A stretch of 51,676 nucleotides of DNA from Azolla pinnata (Eukaryota > Streptophyta > Polypodiopsida > Salviniales > Salviniaceae), in the NCBI GenBank assembly GCA_037176905.1, contig JBBBWG010027956.1:2208-53883 (forward strand). The letters run 5' to 3'. Below are positions 1-15,000 of the stretch, piece after piece (positions within the stretch are counted from its first letter, which is position 1; every line of letters starts with the position of its first letter). The position numbers and the translations under genes were made by a program. The notes below the pieces were generated by a model that saw nothing but the letters and a program-made list of their open reading frames with translations, was not told the origin of the DNA and did no database searches.

Positions 1-16
1 AGGTTTTGGTATATAC

Positions 17-3000
17 TTGTAACAGTGCAGGCTTGTCTGAGCTCACACATTCAAGCAATGCCTGCAAACAGAACTGCTGAAACTGATTGTCAATCCTGGA
101 AGAACATAAGCCATCAGAAACCTTACATCAATACTTTACATAATACCGCAGTCAACTCATTTACCACATGAAACAAATGCATAGAGCCATGAGACAATCT
201 ACCAATAATCGAGATGAGGAGATAATATCGGGGAATGAAAAAGACATTTCTGCTCTATTATAAGACAAGTTTCACAATATATCACCGATGCCATATACTG
301 TGTTACACTAGGTGAGCGACAAGCCTTTGCAGTGATTCCATTTTACATCAGAATATACTACTTAAATACAGGCTAGCTCAGCATCTCCCCCGAAAATTCA
401 TTTGTAAATATGCATTTTATATAAGGAAAAATAAGGTTACAACAATGGATACCATCTCTGCTGATGCGTGCAGAAGACTTGAGCAAACGCCAACAGACTT
501 GGGTCAGCTGAAAATGTGCTCACTAATTTATCTACCTCTTTGTCTCCATCGCTATCATCCTTCAAATTCTGAATGCATCAAGATTCTCAAAATAAATATA
601 GAAAACTGTATGACAAAGAGACTTGACATGTTGTCCAGTCTTACCTTTTGCAGAGTGCGAGAGAGAAGTGAGCGCCTCCCTATGGGATCGTCACCATATG
701 TTCTCGAAGCAACCTTCCTCTTGACAAGAATGACACCTTTCGGAAAGGGATTAGTCATGTCAGTAGAGTGCCACCATGGGGAATCTGCCAAGTTACAATG
801 TTAGTATCAAGATAAGCAATAAGCCTTCCATTCCAAAATCCTTAATTGTTTTTCTCACCACAAGGAGAAAGCCGTATATCCTGGGGCCAGTACCGCGGTC
901 CACATATACGGACACGTTTAAGCTGTGATAGGACAATTGTATGCATTGAGATTTGGAATTTATATAAATTTGCTCATAAAATGACATATGAATGAGAACG
1001 AAAACCATACCAGACACCGTTCAGGCAAAAGGCAAGGAGAAACTTGACAAAATGAAGTTTCAGAATGCCACAAAGTTTCTGCCATTGTTATTTCCAGTGG
1101 TGCATAAACGGGAAGACCAGTGTCAACATCGATAGTCAAGATACACCGTGGCTCTGTGGCCAGAACATAGAGGTGCCGAAAAGCCTACATACAAAAAACA
1201 ATTGTTTGCTACTGCAAATTGTACATAAGATTTCAGTTGTAATGTTTCTGCGTAAAATTAAGTAAGATCTCTTATCATATATATTAGTGTTTGCAATTGC
1301 ACCATAAACTATTCCAGATGCTGAGAGTAACTTAGTCATCAAGTGATACTCATCGAGGGAGAGTCTGCCACATGGTTATGCTCAACGGTCAAAGTCTAGA
1401 AAACGTGAGAGTCAATCTTCCAGAAGCACTATGCTGACTCAGTAAGGTATACAAAATTCTCACGGCTAGAGTTGCCAAGTTAGAAGGAGCACAATGCCTG
1501 TAGAGGACTGCAATCAGAAATTATTACAGTTCCCAATACTGATCTCCCAGAAGCACTACTCTGACTCATTAAGGTATAAAAAATTCTCACAACTAGATTT
1601 GCCAAGTTAGAATGAGGACAATGCCTATAGAGGACTGCAATCACAAATTATTACAGTTACAATAGTGATCTCCCAGAAGCACTGCTCTGACTTCTTAAGG
1701 TTTAAAAAATATATTGTGATCTCCCAGAAGCACTGCTCTGACTTCTTAAGGTTTAAAAAATTCTCACAACTAGAGTTGCCAAGTTAGAAGGAGCACAATG
1801 CCTATAGAGGACAGCAATCAGAAATTATTATAGTTACAGTTGAATGGAATGGTGGATGCCTCTAGAAACGTTATAGGTGAACATGAGGACCAGTTCCAAA
1901 TAAACTACCACATAAAATAGAGTTTTGGTAATTCGTTGTACATATAGCCTTCATATGCGCCATATCCTAAACTGTGGCCAATCATGACTGGCAGCTGCAT
2001 CTCCAGTATGCCACTGGAAGAAAGCAGCCTACAGGCTGATACAAAAGACCAATGCGGGCACCACAAATGCTGAGCACGCCGGACAGATCCTAGCTCAACA
2101 AATGTTTGACCTTTCTACTACTGGATAACATTCTTATCAGTGATGCTAAAACATGGAGGCTTGTATTAGAACTTAGAACTGAAACTGCACATTGATGATC
2201 TGGGTTTTCATGATCAAGGAACAACGTTACATATTGTCAAATGACATTTTCAAAAAGTACAAATGCATAGATCTTCCAGATATTCTGAAGTTTGGAGCCG
2301 CCACTAAAATCAAATGCAAAAGTTTGAAAAGGCACCTGTAGATGACATCGATGATCATTCGGAGCAGTTGGAAATCGAGGATATAATGAAATCAGAAGTG
2401 CTGCAACCGCATTATTGTTTGTTGAGAAGGTTGCAGTACCACCTCCTAAGAACAGGAATCCAATTGCCATGCTAATCTGAAACACGACAAATTATTTTGA
2501 GTAATTGAAATAATGTCAAACATCTATGATGTTGGAAAACAAAATACATATCAATTTATGGATCTTACAGCTGTATGATTTCCATAACTGATAGCACCAT
2601 CAACATCATTTCTTCTTCTCAAGTATCGAAGGAGCTTAAACGTACCTACATGACCAGTACCTGCCATTACCTGCAGTAAACTAAGGTCAGGTGCATACAG
2701 AACAATACTATTCATGACATCTCATCATAACAATAGTTCTTCCAAATTGTATAAAGCAACATTACCACACTAAGAGATAAGATAGCAACATTCAAGCATG
2801 TTTCTAATGTACCACGATCCACATAAGAGGATCTGCCATTTGGACCAATGGTACCACCTAGAGCAGTAGCCGATCTTTTCTGTCAAAACAAGCAAACCAA
2901 CTTGTGAGTAATATAATATTTCAAATTGTTTACATCAAACATTAACCTTTCATTATTCAATATAGTTCTATAAAAAGACCTCTTTGAGAAAATAAAGAGC

Positions 3001-6000
3001 ATAACGATGTAATAATTCTTGAGCATCAGCACTTGCAGTACCAGCAAATCTTAAACCTAAGAAAATCAATTAAAAAACATTATTATCTTGTTTCATGGCA
3101 AGTCTGTGTATTAAATTCATGATCATACAAAATCATACCAATAGATAAGCAAGCCCCTGCAAGAACATTGACATGTGCTTGAGCTAAGGCTTCCATGTCC
3201 ACGTCAATAGCTGGAAGTTCAGAATCATCTTTATCCTTCGATGACAAAGCAAGACAGTCCTTTATTATTGTAGGTATTTGTGCTTGTACCCATTCTTCAG
3301 TTGCCTGGATACTATTTCCAAACAAGCTTAATCAGTGAACGTGATATGTAGGACAAGAAAATAATATCGAAATCTCCCTCATGGGCTATACTACCTGTCC
3401 CATAAAATCAAATTGTGGGCAACAACTCGGATAAGGATGAAGTCTGGGCGAACATACTCAAGTGCAAAATGAGTGTCAGGAGTAGCAAGCCGAGCAGCCA
3501 CTTCCTTGTTATTTGTCTGCCATTTAATCCACTTCAATCCTGTTTTCTCAAGCAATTTAACACTTCAGGAGTTTACACACGTACCTTCAAAAACATCAGA
3601 CCAAGTGCAAGAGTTGCTCCAGGTGCTGTGACATCAAGGTTGACAATGGAACCTTCCATAACCTGAAATTCCAAAGCAGTGCACAGCCAAAGAAAGTGAA
3701 AAACAAAATTAGAAACGAAGGGAATTGACAAAAGTTAGCGCAACATGGTTTTTCCTTTTTACATGATAAGAGAGATACCTGCCCATTATTTTGATAGATA
3801 TCCTCAAAGTTTTTTGTATTATTCATAAAATTGTTGAATAATCCATCATGCCTATGACGACAGCCCTGTTAGAAAAGAAAATACAAAAAGTGAAACGGAA
3901 ACGGTCCTTAAAACTAACCAAGCATTAAGATCATAAATACTATTCATTGCGGTGGAAACGAGATCAAACTTCAACCATCCAAACTCCTATTGAAGCAAAA
4001 CCAACACATTTCCATTGTAAAAGACAGAATACAATTGAATTTCACACAATATCTCCTCATATGAAAACAATACAATGAAAACAGGTTTCCCGAATATTTA
4101 CAGAGCATTAAAGTCCTCCAAATCCATACTGAGGAGGGACGAAACCATAAGAGAAGAATTTATTCTTGCTTTATAATTTCAGAAACACTCTGACACTATA
4201 CAACCCTCTGACGAAACAGATCGTTGCCTTCTGGAGCATCCCATTTGGCAAAAGCTTCAATCCATCTAAAAAAAGGATCTCGTGTTATTTGATATCTACA
4301 CTAACTCAGGACTGGTGCATAATTATGTCTATTCTTCGTCTCAGGAAAGCGATGTATATAACGTCATCTTCTCTGATATTCTTGGCAAAAGCATTGAACC
4401 CAAAATTCTACATCATTAGCCTAAAAGATTGTGATCTTCAATGGAAAGTTGGAGAAGCCTGTTCAAAAATATCAAGAGTGTACTGAAGTTCCATCACAAT
4501 CAATTTGCATGCACAAATTCTTTTTTTGAATACCATATTTGGTTTAGTTTTATTTTTATGAGGATACATATTAACATTTCAGCTCACCTCACCAGGGTCT
4601 GAACCACCAGCCATATAGTAAAGCAAGTGCTCTTCAATTGAGAGATCTGCTAATCCCCAAGCATCTTTTCCTTTTCCTGCAACAGAAAAAGCATTCAGAA
4701 TATATCTAATGAAACAGAAACACATTCTCTGAGAGAAAAAATTACATGTTTACCTAATGTCACTAAACCCAGTGCCAAACCTGCCGCAAGAGCATAGCCT
4801 TCTCTCTCTAGAACATTATCACTACCAGGCTTGCGACCAATTTCTCCCTGTTACATCACAAACATATAAAATTGATCAATAACAAGGACAGTCTAAAGTT
4901 AACAAAAAAAGAGAAGGTAATGAGGTGCTGGTTGGCCTTAATGCAAGAAACGAGATCCATAAGGCAAGAAGTATGCTCATATGGTGAGAGAACGTTGCAA
5001 TATTGTGCCTTTCATAGGACTTGGACATTTTCCATGCTATATGAGGAGTTGTCACAGCCTTTTTGTGACAATCAGTACCCAGCCTTACATGCTGATGGAA
5101 GATTCTTTCTGTGATTCCCACAGGAAACCTGTGATCCTTCTGCATGGACTTCTTCTCAAGATTCTGTTACTTTGCATTGCCTGGAAAGCTGCTCAATTTA
5201 GCAACCCCTCTCTCTATCACATGCCTGTCACAGGCATAATAAAGGAAGTCTTTAACTTCATTGGTCACTTCTTAACCGTATATTTTCTGGATTTGACTTT
5301 ACCAGGACTCCAATTTACTTACGATACTTCTACATTTGCACCTTCTGTAATTGGAGCATATAATTCTATGTGACATGTGATAATCTGTGCAGTAATTCTG
5401 ATGTATTCTGATGCTTCTGTATTCAACATAGTGAATATAATTCTTTGTGTAGTAATTCTGCTGTATTCTGATGCTTCTGTATTCAACATCTGCTCCCTAA
5501 ATATCTCTGTGATAGTTTCTTGTTCAGTCTTATAGGTCATTTTCGCCTCTTTAAAGATGTTAATGTATTTTTCTTTCTTACTTTCCTTCTTTCTATGGGA
5601 TACACAATAAATAACATTTTTAGCCTAAGTACTCGCTTCTGGAACCATGTTTTCTGATTGCATTTAAGAGAACATTGTGGTATCATTCATTAACCTTAAA
5701 CAATTGAACATGGCGTACATTGCAACATATGATTGTGTGAGGAAGTTGATTTCTAAAAGAACTGCAGTTATGCAACTTCGAAGGCATATGAAGAAGGAAG
5801 CAAGGAAGGAGCTGAACATAAGACTTTTTGTTCAGGGTGAACGGGAGGACAAAACAATATGGCAACTAGTGGTGCCAATGATCATCGATAAAAAGAATCT
5901 ACGCGTGAAAGACTCTCAAGTTAGAAAAACATTTATTCTTACTAGTAATATTTCTGTTGTCAAGCGATGTGCAGTCCCTTGATAAAGCATTCCAACTGCC

Positions 6001-9000
6001 ATTAGTGCTGCAGACTGGTACCAAGGAAACACCCAATCATTACCAATCATATATAAAATGAATAACCAGCATAAACATGGCATGTATCCAAATTTCATAT
6101 ATTTAAATCTTTACACAAAATCTCTTCATTGGAATGCTTATATCAGGCAAAGAAAACTATCTGCAAAAATGTATGTTTGGATTGCTTCCAGGTTCTAAGA
6201 TAACATCCTATTTCAAAAAGAAGTGCTAATTGGAAATAAAAGTGATCAATTTCGATCAGACCCTAAACTTCTTATAGTGTTAAATGCCATTAATCATCAA
6301 CTTATTAAAGTCTCAAACATCAAGATCATCAGTTAAGACACTGACATAGAGTTTACCTGCATTAATGTTGGAAGCTCTAGCTCTGGAAATGAAGGAGGGT
6401 GCCGTGCAGGAATGTGAAGATAAAGTATCTGCAAGAAAGAAAGGAAGGTGTACCAGCATCTTTCAGAGGGCCAAAATGACCTATTAGCACAAAAAGAGGA
6501 AATACATTTTCAAATGAGCATGTTCATGTCTCAAATGAGCATGTTCTGAAATATATCCCAAATAAATATCTTCTGTTTAATGACTAAAGCTTTTTCCTCC
6601 AAAAAATCTGCAATATGTGGCACTCTAGGGTGGAAGGTCTCCAAAGCACGGGAAGTGCCTTTGGTGTTTCATTATGATGGCCTTAGTCAAGCTACCCACA
6701 AGCCTACGTGGGTGGCACATTATGACTGCTTGATCAATGGTAACTCCTTTTTTATTTCTTGGCTGAAATCTTGCTAGAGTACTCCTAGCTTGACTTGTGA
6801 AATGAGGAGGGTCAGGGAACTCGTGATTGTTCTCTTTTGATGAGAGATGTGGTTGTACTGGGTTTTTCAAGAGCCTCTATCTATGTCTCTCGAGTTCCAG
6901 TAACTTGATGTTGTCCTTTTCCACTCTGGCCATCTTTTTGATGCACCAGACCTTTTCCACGAGTGGCTTAGGATTGATCCTCAACAACAGTCACATGTCT
7001 TGATAGGTTAGTTTATCATCAGCATTTTACTCCCGTGGGCAGGTCCATGGAGTAATATTTTACATATAAGGGCAACTACAGCCAAGGATGTTCGCCATAA
7101 ATGCAAACACCATGAGATGTGATAAAACTTTAATACAGATAGATAAAGCTACTGATTAATATCATAGCATATATGACAGAAGTCAACGTATAAAATACAG
7201 TAGCAAAGATGTGAGAATTGCCTTTGAAATTGCAGGATCCATTGTTCCCCTGTAAGCTGCTGCCATCCCAAGGAGTATACCAACAGTAGTTGCTTCATGT
7301 TCCTTTAATACAATGTAAAAGTCAGCAAACAAACAATGCCTCAGAGTATTAAGTCTATGCTACAAGTTTCCAACCTGAGAAAGATATCTGTATACATCAG
7401 TTGCTGCAAGAACTCTTAGATGCCCTTGAAGACCAAGAGACATAAGCAAACCAGCATGTGCAAAGCTTGGTTCCTCTGGTCTGTTATAGACAATCCATGT
7501 TCGAGTAATCTTATCCTGAAACATGATGAACTGTTAGAATAATTTCTACATACACTCTAGTCCAACATGCAGAATAATGAGATTTCACCTGGCAAGGAGC
7601 CAATCTCAATCCTGCAGCAACACCATTATGAAACTCTGGCCATGATGTAAGGTCAGACAAATTCCCTGTGCTAGAATCCAAGTTAACCTACAAAATAAAT
7701 AATAATGAGCTATTATGCAACCAATATAAAATCATATCCAATCAAAGATAATGTATATCTTTTTTATCGGGACGGAAAAAAAAAGTAATGTATTTAATAA
7801 TTGATGAACACTCCCCTATTCAAACTATATACCGACGTAATTTTCAAAACAATTTCTGTTCTTCTTACCACGGAGGGCCCATGCAATCAGAAATCACAAA
7901 AAAATATCAGTACAGTTACACTGTTATCTTACCAGAAGAAATTAAATAAACAATAAATACTCCCTTTAATATCCTGAAAAGTAATTCTGGGAGTTTCCTA
8001 GACTAAAGAATAGTTATACAACTTATAGAAACAGACATCTAAGTTTAATATGATTTGATCTGTATGTAGTTTGTTGGAGTACAGATATTCCGAATCCTAA
8101 GTGATTTGGTTTCAGACACTTGCTTGCACTGATATTTTACTCCATCACTAGTTAAAAAGAAAAAAGCATGAACCTTACCCATAAACCGCCCATATTGTAT
8201 TTGCTTTATTTTAACATACATACCATAGCATCATGCTGAGAAGGAAGCCGTCCAGCCAATACTAACTTTGGAATTGCTAGCACCTGGCATAAATTTGAAA
8301 TAAATAATGATTGAAACCTCACTTTCGGATTGCATGAGTCTGCTCTTGCAAGTCAACACATTCATCCAGTACCTCTGTAAGAACAGCCCGCATCGTTGCC
8401 AAAGTAAAGGCACCACGACCAAACGATAATGCTGTGGTCCTCTGAGCAAGCTGCCATAGTTGTGCCTGAATAGTGTATGATGTATTAATAACAGACAGTG
8501 TACTAACATCAAAAGAGAGGCACAAACAACTTAGGCCACACCACTGACATCAAAGAACAGTCCATATGAGAAGGCAGTGCTAATATGCCTCTTTACTCGA
8601 GATCAACAAACATCAGTGTCATATACCTGCTGCTGAGCAACAATATCTGGATCACTAACATCAGGCGGGTTTGCCATGCGAACTGCAACTGGTCTTGATG
8701 AGCATAAAAGTCGCCTGACCTGAATAAATTAATTGAATGGCATCAGGCAAGCATAAGGATCTCAAGTTTCATCACAATTCATTTGCAAGAAGATCCTCAA
8801 CTAGAACAGCAGTATTAACAAACTATAGAACCATTTGGAATGAAACATATCAGTATAAAGATCAACCATGTATAAAAGCATTTCCACATGAAAACCACAT
8901 TCTACTTCAGGAATATTCAAGACCCTTATCCTAGGATAGATGACCTACAAGCATGTAACCATTGACAGTAAATCCAAAGTCATTTCCAGATAAAATACTA

Positions 9001-12000
9001 ATCATATAATACTATATGCTTGTCTGTCATTTTATGATTGACCAACTATTCAACAGTTTGGAATTAACCATACAAATATAACGATCATTAATGCAAACAA
9101 CCATGAAGGCAAGCAGATCAAAATTCCATTCTACTTTGAGATACTATTGCCATCTTCAAGTTTGATTATAAAATATTAGATAGTAATCCACATCAATTTC
9201 TAAATAAAACACCAACAAGCTTTGTATGAATAGCCTCTGTACATATCTACCTCATTTAGCCGAAGGTCGCGGCCAAACCGAAGCTGGGCAGTCCCATTAA
9301 ACAAGTTTTCCATGCCATCACTTAAATTGTCCACGGATGTAATTGACTCTGTATTTGTGCTCTCATATGCATCAGTTTCAGATGAGCTCAGAGATATTGG
9401 GCGTAAATGTAGCATATATGGTGCTGCCATTTGTGCTACATTGACATGTGAATGTCTTTTATTGCACATGGAAGCCAAGTCCTCACGACCAACAAGAACA
9501 AATGCAGATTCTGGCCAATCATGAGGAGGTGCTTCTCTGCAGTTGTTCAATGCCTGAAAAAATTAAAACGGTATAAGGAGTATTCATCGACTTCCTTATC
9601 AAATGAAAATATTAAACATTTGAAACATAGTGATTACATGACGCAAAGGAAGAGACACTCCTGCTGGTAACCGGTCAAGATCTGTAAGACCAAAATTTTC
9701 CCCAACCATTGCCAGAACTAGCTTTTGCTCAGGAGTTTCAAAACTGCCAGCAGCAATCTCAACATGTAATTCACATGGATCAATTCCAAAACTGCCTTTG
9801 CTGCCAGAGAGTAACCCATAGAATCCAATAACCTTCCGAGAAAAATTGATACAAGTTGCCCCTCTATTCATGTACAAGGAAGGTAAGGAATTAGACATAG
9901 GAGCACTTTGCACTTTGATGCAACTCCCCAGCCATTGGAAAATGTTGAAGGGAACTTTCAGTGATTGCCAACTTCTACCCCATTTAGTAAGTTGGAAGAG
10001 ATCGAATAGATCAGGAAAATCTCGAGCATAATAATCCAGATAATTCCACTCATGTAAAGACAGAGCTATATGACCAAGCAGAGATGCAAGTGTGTGTAAT
10101 TCCCTGCTTAAATATCATTAGTCATTATTGACAAATTAAACACAATGAAACAATAGTTTATACTAGTGCATATATTTTGGTTATATATTTGGAAGGAAAA
10201 AGGTTTACCTCCAGCGCAAGTTGTCTAGTTTGTGATCTTCATATACTACATGAAGAAGCAATAGTATTTCACCTAGCATATTAGCATATTCTGTGCATTC
10301 CTGTGCAGGTCCCATTCTACCATCTTTACAATGTAAATCGGACTTTACAGCAATAGAAGGCAGCAAGAACCCAGGAAACATGTTCTTGTTTTTTCTGTGC
10401 ATGATACTATGCAATAGATAATCCCATGCAGGATATGCGACAGCAGCCTTGACGGGATCAGGTGCTATGCTTTTGTTGCACCACAGCATCAACATGTCCG
10501 TAAAAGAATCCCATTCTGAATCAGGATTAGCATCCTTTCTGTTTTGTAAATTTGCAAGATCCTCTACAGATCGAGTTTTGTGTCCCCATAGCAAAGAAAG
10601 AAACTGGTCATACATGGAGTTTTGCAATCCTTCATCCAGTGCACTAAGGCATGAAATGGTAAGAGCAGAAGATGGTGGACCACTAACGGAACATCGATAT
10701 ACCTGCTACAAATTTAAGAGAGTACTTGGCTTTTCAAACCTCCAAGCAGCACCAACGAGGATTGAGAAAGTTCAATACAAAGAGACTGAAACAAACACCT
10801 GGCCAGATGAAGTAACTATATTCAGCCGACCCTGAACTGGATCGCGAACTTCTATTATTTGTTCATTTCTAGCACAAGAATCAAGTTCTTCAACACCCAC
10901 TTGTGATAACCCTAACTCAATTCCAGTATTCCAAGGAAAATGGAGTTCACAAAGACGGTACATTCCTCTCTGCAAGAAAAATTACAAGTTAACACTCCAA
11001 ATGCGGCTGACAAACTTAGCAAGTTAAACAAGAAAAAAGAAAGAGAAATTATTATCTCACTGATTGTAAACAATGAATATGACACTTACATTTACATAGA
11101 CAAATATTCAATCTTTTAGTCATAGGAAGGTAGACTCAACATCTAAACTTCTTTTGTTAATCAACAGCAGAGATCTTGAAGGTTGTTCATTTACAGATTG
11201 CAGTTAACCTTTCCCTGTTCTTGCTCCAGAGGCAAGCTCAGGCTTCACAAAGAACGACTTCTCTTTATCGTTAAGTTTCCAGCATTAGGCATGAACTGAC
11301 ACTTTTTTCATGCAAGGAACTTCAAAGATAATACATTTATTATACTTTAGTGATTTCCTACGTACCAAGGAGACTGGTGTATATTTACATGACAGATCAC
11401 CTCAAAATATTGTCAATGTTGAACTGGCCATGGAAACTCCTGAACATCTTGAAATATTTTGACTGACTGATGATATAATTTCAACAAGTGATTATAAATT
11501 TAAGAATAAGCAAACATTTATGCATTCTCCTTCTATTCCTTGATAGATATATTAAATCTCAAAATAACCTATGTTATAGCAGTGTTCATAATCACATAGA
11601 CATAAAGCTGTGCATACATGAAATTATAAAGGACATAAAACCAGTTTTGAAAATGAGCTGCAGCATTACGTGATGAGATCAGATGATGTACGTGTAAATA
11701 AAGGTTTCCCTCAGCTGTTAATATTATCTGGTCGAACTGTTCATGTGAGTTCCGCAGCCTACATCACCACAAACACATCCAGGTTATCTCTAATTAACAT
11801 TTTTCTGCATAATGATACTAAATCAGATTTAAGTTCAGTGTACCAAGGTCGTGTAGCAATAATTGGAGCTGCTGCAACAGCAGGAATATTCCATGTCACA
11901 TTGCTCTTTAAATTAGTTGGCTCCCCACTAACAAGTCTAAATGCAAAGAGATTTTGTAGAATTTTGGTCAAAAAGCACAAGATTGGCACACCGTCATTGT

Positions 12001-15000
12001 CTGTAGCCAAGAATACCTACACCAAACATTAAACTGCATCAAAACTAAACTATAAACCGCCACTCCTGTTGCTACTTGGAAAAATAACAGCGATTGGATA
12101 CCTGATCCGCAACAGGCTTACCACCCTCATCCTGCCACAGAAGCTCTAGGCAGATGGTAACACCATCATCCAAAGAATCGCATTCCTTGAAGTTAAAGGA
12201 GAAGTTGTCCTTAGCTTGGACAAACTTCACACGCCATATCGAATGTTGAGATCTCACTGGTGGATAAAATGTATATAGTAAGTTTTCTATTGAATCACAA
12301 TAACTCAAAATACGCAGATTCCTTACGATTAAGTAATGCAATTATTATTGGAAAATGAGCTATTACTTTTCTGGCCATATAATTGTCTGCCTAAAGTGAG
12401 AACCCACTAAATATTACAATTATCAAGAAGGTATAGCTAGTTGAAACAAGACATAACAATAATTCCATCCATGCTTGCTAATGAAATTTTTCGAAAAAAT
12501 AAAGGTTGTTTGAACAGCAGGGGGGAATTTCCAAACATAAAACAACGGGAAAATCTCCAAAGCATGAAATTCTCTTCTTCCACTATAGGTTCTAGAAACA
12601 ATATATATGCAATAGAAGCAGAATTAAGAGGAAGGCCATGAGCATGAATTAGCAGAAAATAATCAGGCAATAAGAAACCTATGGTTCTGCTATTCACCTC
12701 AAAATTTATGAAATGAAGAAATGGACGGAGTTGAAACTGTGAATCCTGACAAAAACATTGTATAGCTGTTTGTAGATCACATAAGAGAACAAAAGCACAT
12801 ATCAATCAGCTGCAAGGTCTATTGAATCTCACATGCATACAATGCTTTCACGTTCCATAGATCCCTACAAAATGGACACAATCCACACTACACAATCTAT
12901 AACAAGATAGATTGTGATGCTGGCTTTCCAATACATGCGCATACATACCTCGCTGAGGATTCAAATTATGTGAATAGACGGACTTTTTTTAAAGCAGAAA
13001 TAGAAGTAACTGCTTATTCACAAACTTGACTTAGTAAACACCCTTTATTCTACTGCAGGGGACTATTACTCCAGTGTCAATATTTCAACGAAAAATAGCC
13101 GATATCGCACCTTATCCATCTACTCATATCCACTATATTGATGAGGAATCTACTAAAGACATAGCTTAATTCTATGTCATCATAAGAGATTATTTTATTT
13201 CGCATCACGAGGAATAAATGTAATCCTTAATAGATCATTTGACGTCTAGCATACCATTGTGATAAGACACTACATAGGGCACATCAGTGCTTGTCCAAAT
13301 TATTTGTTCCTCTGGACCAAAACTGCCACACAGTACGCCATCTTGTTCCAGTTCTAATGCCTGTTTGAGTAGTAAGAATAGCATAAGATATAATGAGGAA
13401 ATAACCAGTAGAAGAATGTATAGTTTCTCAATTGAAATTGCAAAAAGAAAACCATAATTGAAAATCCAAAGCAATACAACTCTAAAATGTGTGCATTCCA
13501 CATTCTTAGATACAGAATCCATGTTCCATGCATAAATTTAAGAAATAATTTTTTTCTCAATAATTACAAAATTTAAGTCCTGATGAAAGAAACAATAGAA
13601 ACTGCTATTAACATACTATCAATCTTTTTCCAGCTTAACAAGAATCTGACACTACATTATGGAGCATCTCATATTCAATGATCATGATTGGTAATTTCCT
13701 TCGATCTTTAAGAGATTAGAATATCCCAAGGCGATTCCTTGATGTTTTCAACCATTAAATTTGTAGTGGCCCAGGACATATAGGATTGTTGTTTGCTCGC
13801 ATACAGAGGTAAATATTTGGTTATGGTTCCAATGCATGCACATGTGATTTGTATTTGTCTCGTCCTTATCTTCCTCAATGAACTTTGAGACGGAACTATT
13901 AGTTCAGTCTTATAATAATATAACAAACAAAATTATTGAAAATGTGTCAGTTTGAAAGGAATCAGTATTAGCACGAACGCTGCATTTTCAAACATTGCTT
14001 GGCTACCTTTTCTTTGGTATACAGTATATCACAGGTGACGTGAAAACTTGGAAGAAGACAACGCATAATCCTAATGAGATTTTACACAGCATCAAAACAG
14101 TAGTCTCTACTGCTTATGTGTTAGAACAAACTACAATACTTCTAATTTCGAGTATAGACTTGCAAATTAAGTTATTGTGTCACTTATTCCACATGCACTT
14201 GATGTCAAGGAAAATTTTAAGCACTTGATGACACATTGCAATGTCCTTAATCGTGCATTTTACGATCATGTTGAGGATTTCTTTCTTTCAGTAGCTTTAT
14301 TACATTTTTAACATGAAACCCAATAACAGCTTGCATAATTGCTAACATCAACAAAACCTTATACGAAATGGTAACTTGAAATTTTAGCAAACACGTAAAA
14401 TAAAGTAGGAACTTTAAGATATAGTGGACACATTACAGAATAGTAGCAGAAACAAATTGACCAAGTGACTTATCACCTGGGGCTCCTCTAGGGGATGTTG
14501 TAATGCAAAATGTGTGAAATTGCAATTATTTCCTGGCATGCTGCTTTGGGGAAATGAATTGCGGTTTACTCTGCTGTCATTCATAAGATTCATTTTGTTC
14601 CGGGATAGTACATTTCCTGTGGATCCTCTTTGGAGCAAGAGCCCAAAAGGAATAGGCCATAATGATTCCATTGTATGAGGAAGTGGCACAATTGTCATTT
14701 CACCTGTATAACCAGCCCATCAATATTCCATAATACAGAATATGGAACAAAATTTGTTCCAACAAGAAATCCTTTACTCCAGCATACAACCTGAGAAAGT
14801 AGAAGACCTTACCTGCTGGAGTGAAGGTTGCTAAATATTCAGAATAAAGAATGCACAATAATGGCTCCATGATAGAATCAAATAGGCACCAAGCAGCCTG
14901 CAGGGGTTAAGCACGTGATAAATAAAAAGTCAGATTTGTTTATATGATATACGAAATGTCTGAATCCACACTTTTTTACTCTAAATCCACACACTTTTAA

